A stretch of DNA of 64,000 nt from Dysgonomonas sp. 520 (GCF_010501095.1 NZ_QVMP01000008.1:132375-196374); one strand, 5' to 3'. Positions 32,633-42,464 are shown, counted from the first letter of the stretch. Program-made: numbers and translations. The notes: generated by a model from the sequence alone, not told the origin.

Positions 32633-33259
32633 ATGAATCAGAAATATCCGTCAAGTTTGTTGGAAACTGCTGTAAATGAATTTTCCAAGCTTCCGGGAAT
32701 TGGTCGAAAAACTGCGCTACGTCTCGTCTTGAATCTTCTGAGGCAAGATATGGATTCTGTAGAGAGTTTCGCTTCGGCTATTTATAACTTGAAAAAGAAC
32801 GTGAAATATTGCCAGTCTTGTTTCAATATTTCGGATGAAGATATATGCCCCATCTGTTCCGATAAAAACCGGGATGCTTCTACGGTATGCGTTGTGGAAA
32901 ACGTAAAAGATGTGATGGCTATCGAAAACACTTCCCAATTCAGAGGATTGTATCACGTTTTGGGGGGCATTATTTCGCCCATTGATGGGATCGGGCCTTC
33001 CGATCTGCAAATAGACAGCCTGGTAGAGCGAGTCTCGGCAGGAAAAATAAAAGAGATAATATTGGCGTTAAGCACAACAATGGAAGGTGATACCACCAAT
33101 TTTTATATCTACAAGAAGCTGTCGCAGTTTGAAGGAATCCGAGTTTCCGTGATTGCCAGAGGTATTTCTATCGGAGACGAAATAGAATATGCCGACGAAA
33201 TCACGCTGGGACGTTCCATCGTGAACCGCACACTTTTTAGCGAATCATTTAAAATATAA
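32633..33259 (+). CDS. recR: recombination mediator RecR
   Basis: 208 residues, standard length. A helix-hairpin-helix ([20 protein letters not shown]) is followed by a four-Cys zinc finger ([19 protein letters not shown]) and a Toprim domain with [14 protein letters not shown]. It acts with RecO in loading RecA at gaps. It heads a run of co-directional genes to 38138; the intergenic gaps are short (7-46 bp). Confidence 0.95.
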   Translation: MNQKYPSSLLETAVNEFSKLPGIGRKTALRLVLNLLRQDMDSVESFASAIYNLKKNVKYCQSCFNISDEDICPICSDKNRDASTVCVVENVKDVMAIENTSQFRGLYHVLGGIISPIDGIGPSDLQIDSLVERVSAGKIKEIILALSTTMEGDTTNFYIYKKLSQFEGIRVSVIARGISIGDEIEYADEITLGRSIVNRTLFSESFKI

Positions 33260-33266
33260 CAAACCG

Positions 33267-33731
33267 ATGGAAAAAAGCCAACTATTGGATAAATCATATA
33301 AGCAGTTAAGAATTTTTTATTTTGTCAATCTGGCAATATTGCTTGCCGGATTTGCGTTAGTAGTGTTAAACAAGCCTGCCTCAAACAACGAATATGTAGC
33401 TGTTCAGCAATTATTTATTATACTAACCATTGCGGGAATTCCGTCGGCGTTGAAATTATTTTATTGGCAATTGAAAAAAATATTAAATACAGACAACATA
33501 AACCGATATAAATCAATATATTGCATTCGGATTGCCATCTTAGATTTTCTTTTTGTAGTAAATTTGGTAAGTTTATACATTACGGGAATTATGAATTTTT
33601 CATATATGGCAATCATTACTATATTTGCACTTTTCTTCTGCTTGCCAAACGAAGATCAGCTGGAAATGGTGATGTACAGAGAGCCTGAGATGGAAGATGA
33701 TGAAACAGAAAGTGAAGAACTAGAAGATTGA
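33267..33731 (+). CDS. four-helix membrane protein, unknown
   Basis: 154 residues with four hydrophobic helices (about 17-35, 48-66, 88-108, 112-128) and a strongly acidic cytoplasmic tail (EPEMEDDETESEELED). It starts 7 bp after recR, so it is co-transcribed. It resembles small conserved proteins found next to recR in Bacteroidales, of unknown function. Confidence 0.65.
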   Translation: MEKSQLLDKSYKQLRIFYFVNLAILLAGFALVVLNKPASNNEYVAVQQLFIILTIAGIPSALKLFYWQLKKILNTDNINRYKSIYCIRIAILDFLFVVNLVSLYITGIMNFSYMAIITIFALFFCLPNEDQLEMVMYREPEMEDDETESEELED

Positions 33732-33758
33732 TATAATTTAATAAAAAAACACCAAAGT

Positions 33759-34211
33759 ATGATTATCGCTGTTGATTTTGATGGAACAATTGTAGAACAT
33801 GAGTATCCTAAAATAGGAAGAGCAATTCCGTTTGCTATCGAAACTTTGCTTCAATTGCAAAAAGATAGGCACCAATTGATACTGTGGTCGGTAAGAGATG
33901 GTGATCTGTTGCAGGAAGCAGTAGATTATTGTGCAAAAAAAGGACTGATATTTTATGCCGCCAACAAAAACTATCCGGAAGAAGATGTTGCCAAAGCGTC
34001 ACGAAAACTGAATGCAGACCTTTTCATTGATGACAGAAACTTGGGAGGTTTACCCGATTGGGGTGTAATATACCATGCAATAAAAGCAATGGAAAAAGGA
34101 GAAACATCCTTCGAAAAAATAATGATGATGTCGGGCGAAAGCGAAACAGGAAGAAGAAAGAAAAATTTCTTGATCCGTTTGGGCGAAATGTTCCAGAAAG
34201 ACCGTTATTGA
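33759..34211 (+). CDS. HAD-type hydrolase, BT0820-like
   Basis: 150 residues with the HAD nucleophile motif VDFDGTIVE at the N-terminus, LWSVRDGD (motif II), a Lys in KASRKLNADLF and the acidic motif FIDDRNLGG. This small cap-less form is common in Bacteroidales. The substrate is unknown. Confidence 0.85.
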   Translation: MIIAVDFDGTIVEHEYPKIGRAIPFAIETLLQLQKDRHQLILWSVRDGDLLQEAVDYCAKKGLIFYAANKNYPEEDVAKASRKLNADLFIDDRNLGGLPDWGVIYHAIKAMEKGETSFEKIMMMSGESETGRRKKNFLIRLGEMFQKDRY

Positions 34212-34228
34212 ACGGGGTAATATTATAA

Positions 34229-34762
34229 ATGTATTTAGAAAATTCAATATTAAAACTCAGGGCAGTAGAACCTGAGGATTTGGATGTTTTGTATAGTTGG
34301 GAAAATATTTCCAGCCTATGGAAACATGGCAACACTCTTGCGCCTTATTCTAAACTGAGTTTACGGCAATATATAAACGATTCGCTGTCGATGGATATAT
34401 TTCAGAGTCGGCAGTTGCGGCTGATGGTTGTCCTGAAAAATTCGGGAGTCGCAATAGGCACGGTCGACCTCTACGATTTTGACCCGCACAACGAGAGGGC
34501 AGGTATCGGCATATTGGTCGACGAAAACCATAGAGGGCAAAAATATGCGTCAGAAATTTTGCAGATTATACAAGATTACGCATTCAATTTTTTACATTTG
34601 CACCAGCTTTATGCACATATAGGCACAAACAATGAAATCAGCATCAATCTTTTCAGCAAGGCAGGTTATAAAGAAGCCGGCAGGCTGAAAGACTGGGTGA
34701 GCACTGATAAGAAAACTGAATATGAAGATGTTTTGGTTATGCAATTGTTTGCATGTGAGTGA
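34229..34762 (+). CDS. GNAT N-acetyltransferase (RimJ/RimL-like)
   Basis: 177 residues: the N-terminal LRAVEPEDLDVLYSWEN, typical of RimJ/RimL-type GNATs, and the acetyl-CoA pyrophosphate loop in VDENHRGQKYASEIL. The C-terminal NLFSKAGYKEAGRLKDW is also characteristic. The acceptor could be a protein N-terminus or a small molecule. It is co-directional with tsaC 6 bp downstream. Confidence 0.88.
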   Translation: MYLENSILKLRAVEPEDLDVLYSWENISSLWKHGNTLAPYSKLSLRQYINDSLSMDIFQSRQLRLMVVLKNSGVAIGTVDLYDFDPHNERAGIGILVDENHRGQKYASEILQIIQDYAFNFLHLHQLYAHIGTNNEISINLFSKAGYKEAGRLKDWVSTDKKTEYEDVLVMQLFACE

Positions 34763-34768
34763 TATACA

Positions 34769-35332
34769 ATGATTGAAGATATAAAGAAAGCATGTGAGGT
34801 GATGATGTCGGGCGGGATAATCCTGTATCCGACGGATACTATATGGGGCATTGGCTGTGATGCGACAAACGAGTCTGCCGTTAGAAAGGTTTATGAACTG
34901 AAAAGACGGACAGACAGTAAGGCTTTGATTGTGTTGCTCGATAATCCGGTGAAATTGGATTACTATATATCGGATGTTCCCTCCATTGCGTGGGACCTGA
35001 TAGAAGTTTCGGATAAGCCTTTAACTGTTATATATGATGGTGGGCGAAACCTTGCTCCAAACCTGATTGCCGAAGATGGTAGCATAGGCATACGCATTAC
35101 GCAGGAAAAATTTTCACAGGAACTTTGCCGAAGGTTCCGAAAAGCAATTGTATCTACATCTGCCAACATAAGCGGAGAGGCTTCGCCCTCCAATTTTGAT
35201 GAAATAAGCGACGAAGTGAAAAAAGGTGTGGATTATATAGTAAATTACAGGCAAGATGACTCTACTTCTCACAAATCTTCGAGCATAATAAAACTCGGAA
35301 AATCGGGAGAAGTGCAAATTATAAGAAAGTAA
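34769..35332 (+). CDS. tsaC: L-threonylcarbamoyladenylate synthase (TsaC/Sua5)
   Basis: 187 residues. It makes threonylcarbamoyl-AMP for the t6A37 modification of ANN-decoding tRNAs. Motifs are LYPTDTIWGIGCDA, KRRTDSKALIVLL, GIRITQEKFSQ and STSANISGEASP, forming the YrdC nucleotide and threonine site. It lacks the extra C-terminal Sua5 domain, so TsaC-like length. It starts 6 bp after the GNAT gene. Confidence 0.93.
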   Translation: MIEDIKKACEVMMSGGIILYPTDTIWGIGCDATNESAVRKVYELKRRTDSKALIVLLDNPVKLDYYISDVPSIAWDLIEVSDKPLTVIYDGGRNLAPNLIAEDGSIGIRITQEKFSQELCRRFRKAIVSTSANISGEASPSNFDEISDEVKKGVDYIVNYRQDDSTSHKSSSIIKLGKSGEVQIIRK

Positions 35333-35338
35333 AAGAAG

Positions 35339-36295
35339 ATGAAATGTTTTTTTAGTTTATTCGTGTTTTTATTCGTTTATGTAGTATCTGTCTTTTCGCA
35401 AGGCGGCCATGTAGAAATATTCGAAGAAAAAAACCGTTTTGGGTTGAAGCACAATAATAAAGTAACAGTAAAGCCGAAATATGAAGATATAAATCACATT
35501 TTCACCAGATATTTCAGTGCCACCCAGCAAGGAAAAGAAGGTGTGATTGACATCAACGGACGTGAGATTGTGCCTTTCGAATACGATAAAATCAGTTCGT
35601 TCAGGGACGATATGTTTCTTGTTAATAAAGGAAATAAATTGGGACTTGTAGACAACCTGAACACAACTGTATTGACGGTCAATTTTGAGAGAATTGAACC
35701 TTTGGATGATTTTTTATATACAATCACCCAGAACTCGAAGATAGGCATCATGAGCAAGTTTGGTTCGATGAAGCAATATCCTGTCTTTGACAGTATAGAA
35801 CCATTTAGCGACCACCTGTATATGGTTAGTTCGGACGGAAAATACGGACTGATGGACAATTCGGGTGAAATGGCTCTGGACATTGGTTTTGGACGTATAA
35901 CTCCATTCAGAAGTTCGTATTATAAAGTGGAAAAAAATAATAAATGGGGAATTATTGACAATACGGGAAAATTGTTGGTTGATTACTTGTACGATTCTAT
36001 CGAAGAATCCGATTACGGATTGATCAAGATCGAAAAAGCGAACAAAATAGGGTTCATAACCAACAGTTTCGAGGTAATACCTCCTGTTTACGACAAAGTG
36101 ATGTTTTATCAGCCCAATTTGGGAGTAATAGCCCTGAAACAAAACAACAAGTGCGGTTTCATAACCAAATCGGGGGTTATTGTTCCTCCTATCTACGACA
36201 ACCTTAGCCGTTTTGCTTCCGACGGAAAAGCGATGGTTGAGAAAAACGGACGCCTGATGAAAGTCGATCATAAAGGACGGGAATTAGGTTTGTAG
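35339..36295 (+). CDS. secreted WG-repeat protein
   Basis: 318 residues with a signal peptide (MKCFFSLFVFLFVYVVSVFSQ) and about seven WG repeats such as NKWGIIDNTGKLLVDYLYDSI and NKCGFITKSGVIVPPIYD. It is likely periplasmic or surface. It is the host-side relative of the island's 704-residue WG protein, which has no signal. It starts 6 bp after tsaC, so it shares the recR-side operon. Confidence 0.82.
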   Translation: MKCFFSLFVFLFVYVVSVFSQGGHVEIFEEKNRFGLKHNNKVTVKPKYEDINHIFTRYFSATQQGKEGVIDINGREIVPFEYDKISSFRDDMFLVNKGNKLGLVDNLNTTVLTVNFERIEPLDDFLYTITQNSKIGIMSKFGSMKQYPVFDSIEPFSDHLYMVSSDGKYGLMDNSGEMALDIGFGRITPFRSSYYKVEKNNKWGIIDNTGKLLVDYLYDSIEESDYGLIKIEKANKIGFITNSFEVIPPVYDKVMFYQPNLGVIALKQNNKCGFITKSGVIVPPIYDNLSRFASDGKAMVEKNGRLMKVDHKGRELGL

Positions 36296-36341
36296 AGTAT
36301 CGAATGGGTAGATGAGCAAAATATTAGGGTAATTTTTAGAA

Positions 36342-38138
36342 ATGTTTAATAGAGAAAAAATACAGAAGTTTTTTATATGGCGAAATAAGCATGTCAAGGA
36401 ACAGCACTTTTTGGTGTTCCTCAGTTTTCTGGTTGGTATTCTTACCGCTGTTGCGGCACTTATACTGAAGGCACTTATTCATGGTATTCAACATCTTCTG
36501 ACACACAATTTTGAAGAAACACAGGCAAACTACCTGTATCTTTTATATCCTGTTTTGGGTATTCTGATAGCCGGACTGTTTGTGAAATATATAGTAAAAG
36601 ACGATATCAGTCATGGGGTTACAAAAATATTGTATGCTATTTCGCAACGAAAAAGTTATATAAAACCTCACAATATGTATACGTCCATTGCTGCCAGTTC
36701 CATAACCATTGGTTTTGGGGGATCGGTTGGAGCTGAGGCTCCTATCGTACTGACGGGAGCTGCCATCGGTTCAAATCTGGGCAGGGCATTCAGGATAGAA
36801 CAGAGGCACTTGATGTTGCTTATCGGATGTGGTGCTGCGGGAGCCATCGCAGGTATATTCAAAGCACCCATAGCCGGATTGGTGTTTGTGATAGAGGTGC
36901 TTATGCTCGACCTGACAATGGGTACCATTCTTCCTTTGCTTGTGTCGTCGGTTACGGCAGCCACTTTTGCATACCTGACAACAGGTACGCAAGCCATGTT
37001 TAAGTATGCTCATGCGCAACCGTTCGATCTGGAAAGGATTCCTTATGTAATAATACTCGGATTGTTTTGCGGTCTGGTTTCGCTCTATTTTACACGGGCG
37101 ATGAATTGGATAGAAAATATTTTCAGAAAATTGAACTACTGGCAAAAATTTGCCTTGGGAGCCAGCATTCTGAGTATCCTCATATTCTTACTACCACCTC
37201 TTTATGGTGAAGGGTATGATACAATAAATTCTCTTCTTAGCGGTATGATAAATACCGAAAGCATTATGGATGGTAGTTTGTTCTATCCGTTTAAGGACAC
37301 ACGATGGGGAATAGTGGTTTTTCTGGCATCCGTTCTATTATTGAAGGTTTTTGCTTCCAGTTCTACCAACGGAGGAGGAGGAACCGGGGGGATTTTTGCA
37401 CCCACTTTGTTTCTTGGTGCTATTGCCGGATTCATATTCTCGTATGTGGCCAATGGTATGAATTTGACGGGAAGCATTTATCTTCCGCTCGATAATTTTG
37501 CCCTGATGGGTATGGCCGGAGTTATGGCCGGGGTTATGCATGCTCCGCTTACGGGCACGTTTCTGATTGCCGAACTGACCGGAGGGTATGAGCTTTTCTT
37601 ACCTCTGATGATTGTATCTATGATTTCTTATGCCACAATAAAATTGTTCGAACCTCATAGCATTTATGCCATGCGTCTGGCTAAAAAAGGAGAGTTAATG
37701 ACTCATCATAAAGACAGGGCGGTATTGACTCTCATGTCATTAGGTTCATTGGTGGAAACTGAATTTCAGACTATTAAACCTCAAATGACTCTGGGCGATG
37801 TGGTGAAAGTGATTTCATGTTCGAGCCGTAACGTTTTACCCGTAGTGAACGACGAGGGTAAATTGCTTGGAGTGGTGTTGATTGATAATATCCGAAACAT
37901 AATGTTCAGACCCGAATTATATGATCGTTTTAAGGTTCATCGTTTCATGACTGCGCCTCCTGCTGTGATCAGGATAAAAATGAGTATGAAAGAAATTATG
38001 GATCTGTTCGACAGAACCAAGGCTTGGAATCTTCCCGTTACGGACGAATCGGGTGTATATTTGGGTTTTGTATCAAAATCCAGTATTCTGAACGCTTACA
38101 GGAAAGTATTGGTCGACAATTTTTCGAAAGACAATTAA
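36342..38138 (+). CDS. ClC-family chloride channel/transporter with CBS pair
   Basis: 598 residues: the ClC membrane domain (about 20-430) and two C-terminal CBS domains (about 460-590). The gating-glutamate motif is GGSVGAEAPIV and a later anion-site motif is GGGGTGGIFAPTLFLGA. At the internal proton-glutamate position the sequence reads AGLVFVIEVL, with Val after Glu as in channel-type ClCs and not EE as in E. coli ClC-ec1. In related genomes fmt usually follows; it does not here. Confidence 0.9.
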   Translation: MFNREKIQKFFIWRNKHVKEQHFLVFLSFLVGILTAVAALILKALIHGIQHLLTHNFEETQANYLYLLYPVLGILIAGLFVKYIVKDDISHGVTKILYAISQRKSYIKPHNMYTSIAASSITIGFGGSVGAEAPIVLTGAAIGSNLGRAFRIEQRHLMLLIGCGAAGAIAGIFKAPIAGLVFVIEVLMLDLTMGTILPLLVSSVTAATFAYLTTGTQAMFKYAHAQPFDLERIPYVIILGLFCGLVSLYFTRAMNWIENIFRKLNYWQKFALGASILSILIFLLPPLYGEGYDTINSLLSGMINTESIMDGSLFYPFKDTRWGIVVFLASVLLLKVFASSSTNGGGGTGGIFAPTLFLGAIAGFIFSYVANGMNLTGSIYLPLDNFALMGMAGVMAGVMHAPLTGTFLIAELTGGYELFLPLMIVSMISYATIKLFEPHSIYAMRLAKKGELMTHHKDRAVLTLMSLGSLVETEFQTIKPQMTLGDVVKVISCSSRNVLPVVNDEGKLLGVVLIDNIRNIMFRPELYDRFKVHRFMTAPPAVIRIKMSMKEIMDLFDRTKAWNLPVTDESGVYLGFVSKSSILNAYRKVLVDNFSKDN

Positions 38139-38160
38139 ATTCAGTCAACAGTCAACAAGA

Positions 38161-39021
38161 CTATTTCAGATCCAATTGCCTGATAGAGTTGAAATCAATC
38201 TGATTTACAGCCTCCTCTACATTTATCCACTTGAAGTCTTTGAGCATTTTCTCAAATTTAGGATAAGCATTTTTAATGCCATAATACGATTTAAAGTACC
38301 TCATATTCGACAGATATTTGAAGCGGGGTTGCTTATAGTCGAAATCACGCATGTGAAGGTACGTCATATTATAGTCGGACTTGTTCATTAGTTTCTTTAT
38401 CTGTGAGTAAGGGAATAAACGGAAATAGCCACCACCTCCGAATACGAAATCTTTTCCCATAACTTTTCCCATGTTGATAGGAAACTCCTTTATCCGATAT
38501 TCTTTGTATTTTATCAGGGTTGGTTTTGCCTCTCCAAAGGAAGGGAATCCTCCAAAACTGCGGGTTGTGGGAAAGATTGAGCAATCGTTCTCTATTCCGT
38601 TCTTAGCCAAGACCTCAAACGCCCAGGTAGCATCTTCCGAAATAGTAAATGCTGGGGCACGGAAAGAAACCACTTTCTGACCAATTACATTTTCAATGCT
38701 ATCCAATGCTATGGCTAAATCCAAGTTAAAGGATTCGGGAGTCATTTCCCTGACAAAGAAATGCTTGTCGCTATGGCAAGCAATTTCATGTCCTCGTTGT
38801 TGTATTTTTTTGATAATCTCAGGATAAGTCCGGGCAATCCATCCAAGACAAAAAAATGTGGCTTTTGTCTCGTTTTCGTCCAATTTGTCAAGAACCTGAG
38901 GCAGATACAAATCTATTCGGGGAGGATAGTCTAACCATTTATCTTCCGTAGAGAATATATCGAAATGATACCATTCTTCTATATCAAAAGTAAGTATATT
39001 CATTTGTTCAGTTGTTCTCAT
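38161..39021 (-). CDS. polysaccharide deacetylase (PEP-CTERM locus type)
   Basis: 286 residues from ATG 39021, which overlaps the upstream stop as ATGA; an alternative start is ATG 39003 (MNILTFDIEEWYHFD). NodB-fold motifs are TFDIEEW, the metal site ACHSDKHF and FRAPAFTISEDATWA, followed by a DUF3473-like tail (GGGGYFRLFPYSQI ... YLHMRDFD). It removes N-acetyl groups from a surface polysaccharide. It is paired with the acetyltransferase-like gene upstream. Confidence 0.88.
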   Translation of the reverse strand: MRTTEQMNILTFDIEEWYHFDIFSTEDKWLDYPPRIDLYLPQVLDKLDENETKATFFCLGWIARTYPEIIKKIQQRGHEIACHSDKHFFVREMTPESFNLDLAIALDSIENVIGQKVVSFRAPAFTISEDATWAFEVLAKNGIENDCSIFPTTRSFGGFPSFGEAKPTLIKYKEYRIKEFPINMGKVMGKDFVFGGGGYFRLFPYSQIKKLMNKSDYNMTYLHMRDFDYKQPRFKYLSNMRYFKSYYGIKNAYPKFEKMLKDFKWINVEEAVNQIDFNSIRQLDLK

Positions 39022-39848
39022 ATCGTATCCAGATCAATTAGTTGAAGAAAAATATCGTCTTTTTTCAAAGTGGCAATCTCTCCTGTCAAATCTTTGAATA
39101 CCAGATTGAAAGGAGGACGTTTAATGAACGAAGGCATATTCAGGTAGAAGCCTTTTGACGTATCGGCACCTAAACCGATATAAAGATTCAGAGGACGAAA
39201 ACCTAAACTTTTTGAAGCCAAACTTGCCGGATTTCCGGACAACTGTGCTTTCGACAATGTTTTTGCAAAAAAAGATATTGGCGTGGAAATGGTTCTCTTT
39301 CCATCGAAACAATACTTGTTGGTGGGATTCATTAACCTCCACTTATATTGCTCTTCATCCCAGCACTTATAGCAATTAAAACTTTTATCGGGATAAATGT
39401 TTTTACCAAAACCTACTTTAACCGATAGTTGGGATATAAGATAGAATCCGAAATACTTGAGAAACGCATGGCTGCTATTGGCATTGGGCACTGCAATCAT
39501 AAATTCGAACCCGTTTTGGGTTGCGCTCTCAATCGTTTTTTCTCCTACCAGGGTGAAAAGTTTCTTTCCCCTGTACTGATTGTTGGTTCCAACATTGATA
39601 CACAACAATCCTTTCCTAACCCGTCCCGATATGCTCAATTGTATGGGTAGTCCGGCAAAATGGGAAACAATCTTATCACCATCCCATGCATTAAAACCAA
39701 ACATTTCCCCCAAGGGGTTCCGAGTATATTGCCACCTTACAAAGTCGAGAGTGAATTTCTTATTTTTAGGAAAAGTTTCTTTCAGGAACCGAGTTATATC
39801 AACTAACGCTTTATCATCTACCTCAATTCTTTTTAGGGAATATTCCAT
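39018..39848 (-). CDS. GNAT-like acetyltransferase paired with the deacetylase
   Basis: 276 residues. The N-terminal half resembles GNAT/FemAB folds: WQYTRNPLGEMFGFNAWDGDKIVSHFAGLPI and CINVGTNNQYRGKKLFTLVGEKTIESA, with a cofactor-loop-like RGKKLF. The C-terminal half is less typical. It overlaps the deacetylase start by 4 bp (ATGA), so the two proteins are produced together, probably for an exopolysaccharide or lipid-linked sugar. Substrate unknown. Confidence 0.7.
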   Translation of the reverse strand: MEYSLKRIEVDDKALVDITRFLKETFPKNKKFTLDFVRWQYTRNPLGEMFGFNAWDGDKIVSHFAGLPIQLSISGRVRKGLLCINVGTNNQYRGKKLFTLVGEKTIESATQNGFEFMIAVPNANSSHAFLKYFGFYLISQLSVKVGFGKNIYPDKSFNCYKCWDEEQYKWRLMNPTNKYCFDGKRTISTPISFFAKTLSKAQLSGNPASLASKSLGFRPLNLYIGLGADTSKGFYLNMPSFIKRPPFNLVFKDLTGEIATLKKDDIFLQLIDLDTI

Positions 39849-39916
39849 ATTTGACTTTAATTCAAAGATAAATATACCTCAAAAATAAGAAGAATTTTTG
39901 GTAAATACTTTCTATT

Positions 39917-40966
39917 TTACTGCGCTTTTTTCAATTCTTCAATTTTTTCTCTTACTTCCTGATCTCCGGGTTCCAGTTCGGCTACTTTCTCAAAGTCTTT
40001 GAGGGCAGCAGCTTTGTCGCCGTATACTTCATAAGTCAAGCCTCTGGAGTAGTATGTGCCGGATGGGTTTCCTTTTTCAAGTTCTATCGATTTGGTGAAG
40101 TCTGCAATGGCTTCATCTTTTTTGGCAAGGAAGAAATATAAAGATCCTCTATTGTAGTATGCCGTGGCATTTTCGGGCTTCATCTCTATAAGTTTGTTGT
40201 AAGACTTCATTGCATTGTCATAGTCTTCCAATTCTTCATAAGCACTACCCAAATTGTTGTATGTCATATAGAAATCAGGGTTGAGCTCTGTTACTTTTAC
40301 GAAATCCGCTACTGCTTCCTTATATTTTTTTTCGTGATAATAAGCTGTTCCCCTGTTGTAGTACGACTCCCAGTGATCAGGATTGAGTTTCAACGCCTGA
40401 TTGAAGGCTTCGATAGCCGCTTTGTCGTCTCTGTTATCGGCAGAGGCAACTCCTAAACTAACAAAATAAGAGGACTGAGACTGATCTCTTTCCACAGCTT
40501 TTTTGAAAAAATTGGCCGCCGATTCATATCTTTTTTGCCTGTGATATATAGACCCGATGTTAAAGTATGGCTCTGCCATGTCGGGATTATATTTGATAGC
40601 TTGATTAAAATCGCTGATGGCACCGGGAAAGTTGGACGAAACGAAATAAATTCTGCCTCGGTTATTATACGCTTCGGCATTGGTTGAATCTATTTCAATG
40701 ATTTTGGTAAAATCGGCAGCTGCTTGTCCCAATTGGTTTATATTTGTATAGATCAGGCCTCTTTTCATATAGGCCTCTGTGCATGTTTTATCTTTTTTTA
40801 TTAAGTCGTTCAGCGTTTTTATAGCGCCCTTGGTGTCGCCTTTACTGTATGCCAGAGAAGCCCTTTCTATCAATGCGTCATTAACACTATTTAAAGTTCT
40901 TTCTTGAGAATGACTTGTAAGATTGATACAGAATATTCCGATTAGGAAGATCAATAATTTCTTCAT
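39917..40966 (-). CDS. secreted TPR protein
   Basis: 349 residues with a signal peptide (MKKLLIFLIGIFCINLTSHSQ) followed by about nine tetratricopeptide repeats such as AEAYNNRGRIYFVSSNFPGAISDFNQAIKYNP. It is a likely periplasmic scaffold. The start is set by the signal peptide. The upstream gap (40967-41376) carries only a MITE-like repeat. Confidence 0.88.
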   Translation of the reverse strand: MKKLLIFLIGIFCINLTSHSQERTLNSVNDALIERASLAYSKGDTKGAIKTLNDLIKKDKTCTEAYMKRGLIYTNINQLGQAAADFTKIIEIDSTNAEAYNNRGRIYFVSSNFPGAISDFNQAIKYNPDMAEPYFNIGSIYHRQKRYESAANFFKKAVERDQSQSSYFVSLGVASADNRDDKAAIEAFNQALKLNPDHWESYYNRGTAYYHEKKYKEAVADFVKVTELNPDFYMTYNNLGSAYEELEDYDNAMKSYNKLIEMKPENATAYYNRGSLYFFLAKKDEAIADFTKSIELEKGNPSGTYYSRGLTYEVYGDKAAALKDFEKVAELEPGDQEVREKIEELKKAQ

Positions 40967-41170
40967 TAGTTTAAAATTTATTACTTTTTGATTTTTTAGT
41001 ATTCGTATGTCTGAGCAAAAAGTTAAAAATACTTTTATGCAAAAATAATAGAAAAAATGTAAAAAAGTGAGATTACATTCAAAATAAATCTACCCTTTCA
41101 TTTTATTGTTCGAAAGGTAGACTCTAAAAATGTTTTCCTGAAAAAGATAAACTATTTCTTATTTGAAGAA

Positions 41171-41357
41171 ACCCGTAGTGCATTTAGAAAATAAACGATA
41201 ACTAGCTGAAAATAATATATATTTGCATTGTCATCCTGAGTAAAACGAAGGATCTGGATTGAAAACACACAGATTTTTCACTTCGTTCAAAATGACAAAA
41301 CGGATATAAATCTTATAACAAATGAATTAACATCAAAATCTTAAATGCACTACGGGT
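41171..41357. repeat. MITE-like repeat, copy C (187 bp)
   Basis: Perfect terminal repeats ACCCGTAGTGCATTTA at 41171-41186 and complement at 41342-41357. It lacks about 30 bp of the core (the CGCCTTCGCTCC segment) found in copies A and B. The flanks TTATTTGAAGAA (41159-41170) and TTATTAGAAGAA (41358-41369) match at 11 of 12, a possible decayed target duplication. Confidence 0.88.
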
Positions 41358-41376
41358 TTATTAGAAGAATATTATA

Positions 41377-41778
41377 TCAATGATAGTCTTTTATTTTTAT
41401 TTTCGACAGATCAATCGGGGTTGCAACTATTTCTGAAAGAGGATTGTGATATTTCATTTTACCCGAAAACTTAATCTCTAAATTGTCTATTCTACATTCT
41501 TCGGGCAATTGGCAAGGATACATTTCTATTCTGGTATTTTCATCCGGATAGTTCGTTTCAATCAAGTACACATCGTCTGAAAGGAATCTTGATTTTACAA
41601 TTCGTCCGTTCATTTCAACAAAAATATGCTCTGTCTTCAAATCCGAATAACAATCTGTTGCCGTATAAGTTATCTCAACAAAACCGTCTTTTTCTTCCGG
41701 CAACACTTTTTCTTCACACCCCGATAAAGCCACAATACATGCCAGTAGCGACACTATTAGAAATAAATATTTTTTCAT
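41377..41778 (-). CDS. small lipoprotein, unknown
   Basis: 133 residues from ATG 41778 (MKKYLFLIVSLLACIVALSGC), which gives a proper lipobox SGC; the longer frame adds 11 residues. The mature protein is a small beta-rich domain with four cysteines (TDCYSD, PCQLPEECR) that probably form disulfides. Family not recognised. Confidence 0.6.
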   Translation of the reverse strand: MKKYLFLIVSLLACIVALSGCEEKVLPEEKDGFVEITYTATDCYSDLKTEHIFVEMNGRIVKSRFLSDDVYLIETNYPDENTRIEMYPCQLPEECRIDNLEIKFSGKMKYHNPLSEIVATPIDLSKIKIKDYH

Positions 41779-41972
41779 CACCTTTTTTGTGTAGTTGTAA
41801 GTTCTACACAAAGTTATGATATTTTGTTTATTTTCAATTGTATCGAATCAATTTTATTCTTGTTGATGTAAGAAAGTGCACCTTTTTCGTTTGGATTAAA
41901 ATAAAGGAAACTATTGAAAGACATCACTATTTTTATTAATTTTGAAGTCCAAAACAATTTTTCACCCAATAT

Positions 41973-42428
41973 ATGAAAATCCGGATCAAATATATGTCGA
42001 AAATATTAGGCATACTATTTGTAATGGGGTTATTGACTATACAATTGGTTAATGGACAGAATATTGTAAAAGAGTCAATAACAAGCGATTCTGTATTGTC
42101 AGACACAAGCAAGGTTTATCTTGCAGTTGAACAAATGCCCGAATATCCCGGAGGGTTTGTAGAGATGATGAAATATATCTCCCAAAATCTAAAATATCCC
42201 GCCATTGATATTGAAGATGGCATAGAAAGCCACTTTATTGTCAATTTCGTTGTGAATGAAGATGGTACCATAAGTGACATAGATGTCACCAAACCTATAA
42301 ACAGAAAATTGAAGGAGAATTGCACAGAGCTGATTAAGGCTATGCCAAAATGGACTCAGGGAAAACAGAACGGACAAAAAGTGAAAGTCCGCTACACATT
42401 ACCAATAAACATACATTTGAAAAAGTAA
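41973..42428 (+). CDS. TonB C-terminal domain protein
   Basis: 151 residues: a signal peptide or anchor (about 8-28), a short linker and a TonB C-terminal fold with MPEYPGGFVEMMKYISQNLKYP and VVNEDGTISDIDV, ending LPINIHLKK. It lacks the Pro-rich periplasm-spanning arm of true TonB, as is common in Bacteroidota energy-transducer-like proteins. The start could also be ATG 41994. It lies 36 bp upstream of mfd. Confidence 0.82.
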   Translation: MKIRIKYMSKILGILFVMGLLTIQLVNGQNIVKESITSDSVLSDTSKVYLAVEQMPEYPGGFVEMMKYISQNLKYPAIDIEDGIESHFIVNFVVNEDGTISDIDVTKPINRKLKENCTELIKAMPKWTQGKQNGQKVKVRYTLPINIHLKK

Positions 42429-42464
42429 TGGAGATTGCTCCAAATAAAATAACAACTACGTAAG

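Noticed and set aside
41377-41811. Overlap of the small lipoprotein gene with the MITE copy C
   Set aside because: The MITE ends at 41357, 20 bp past the stop codon, so the gene is intact.
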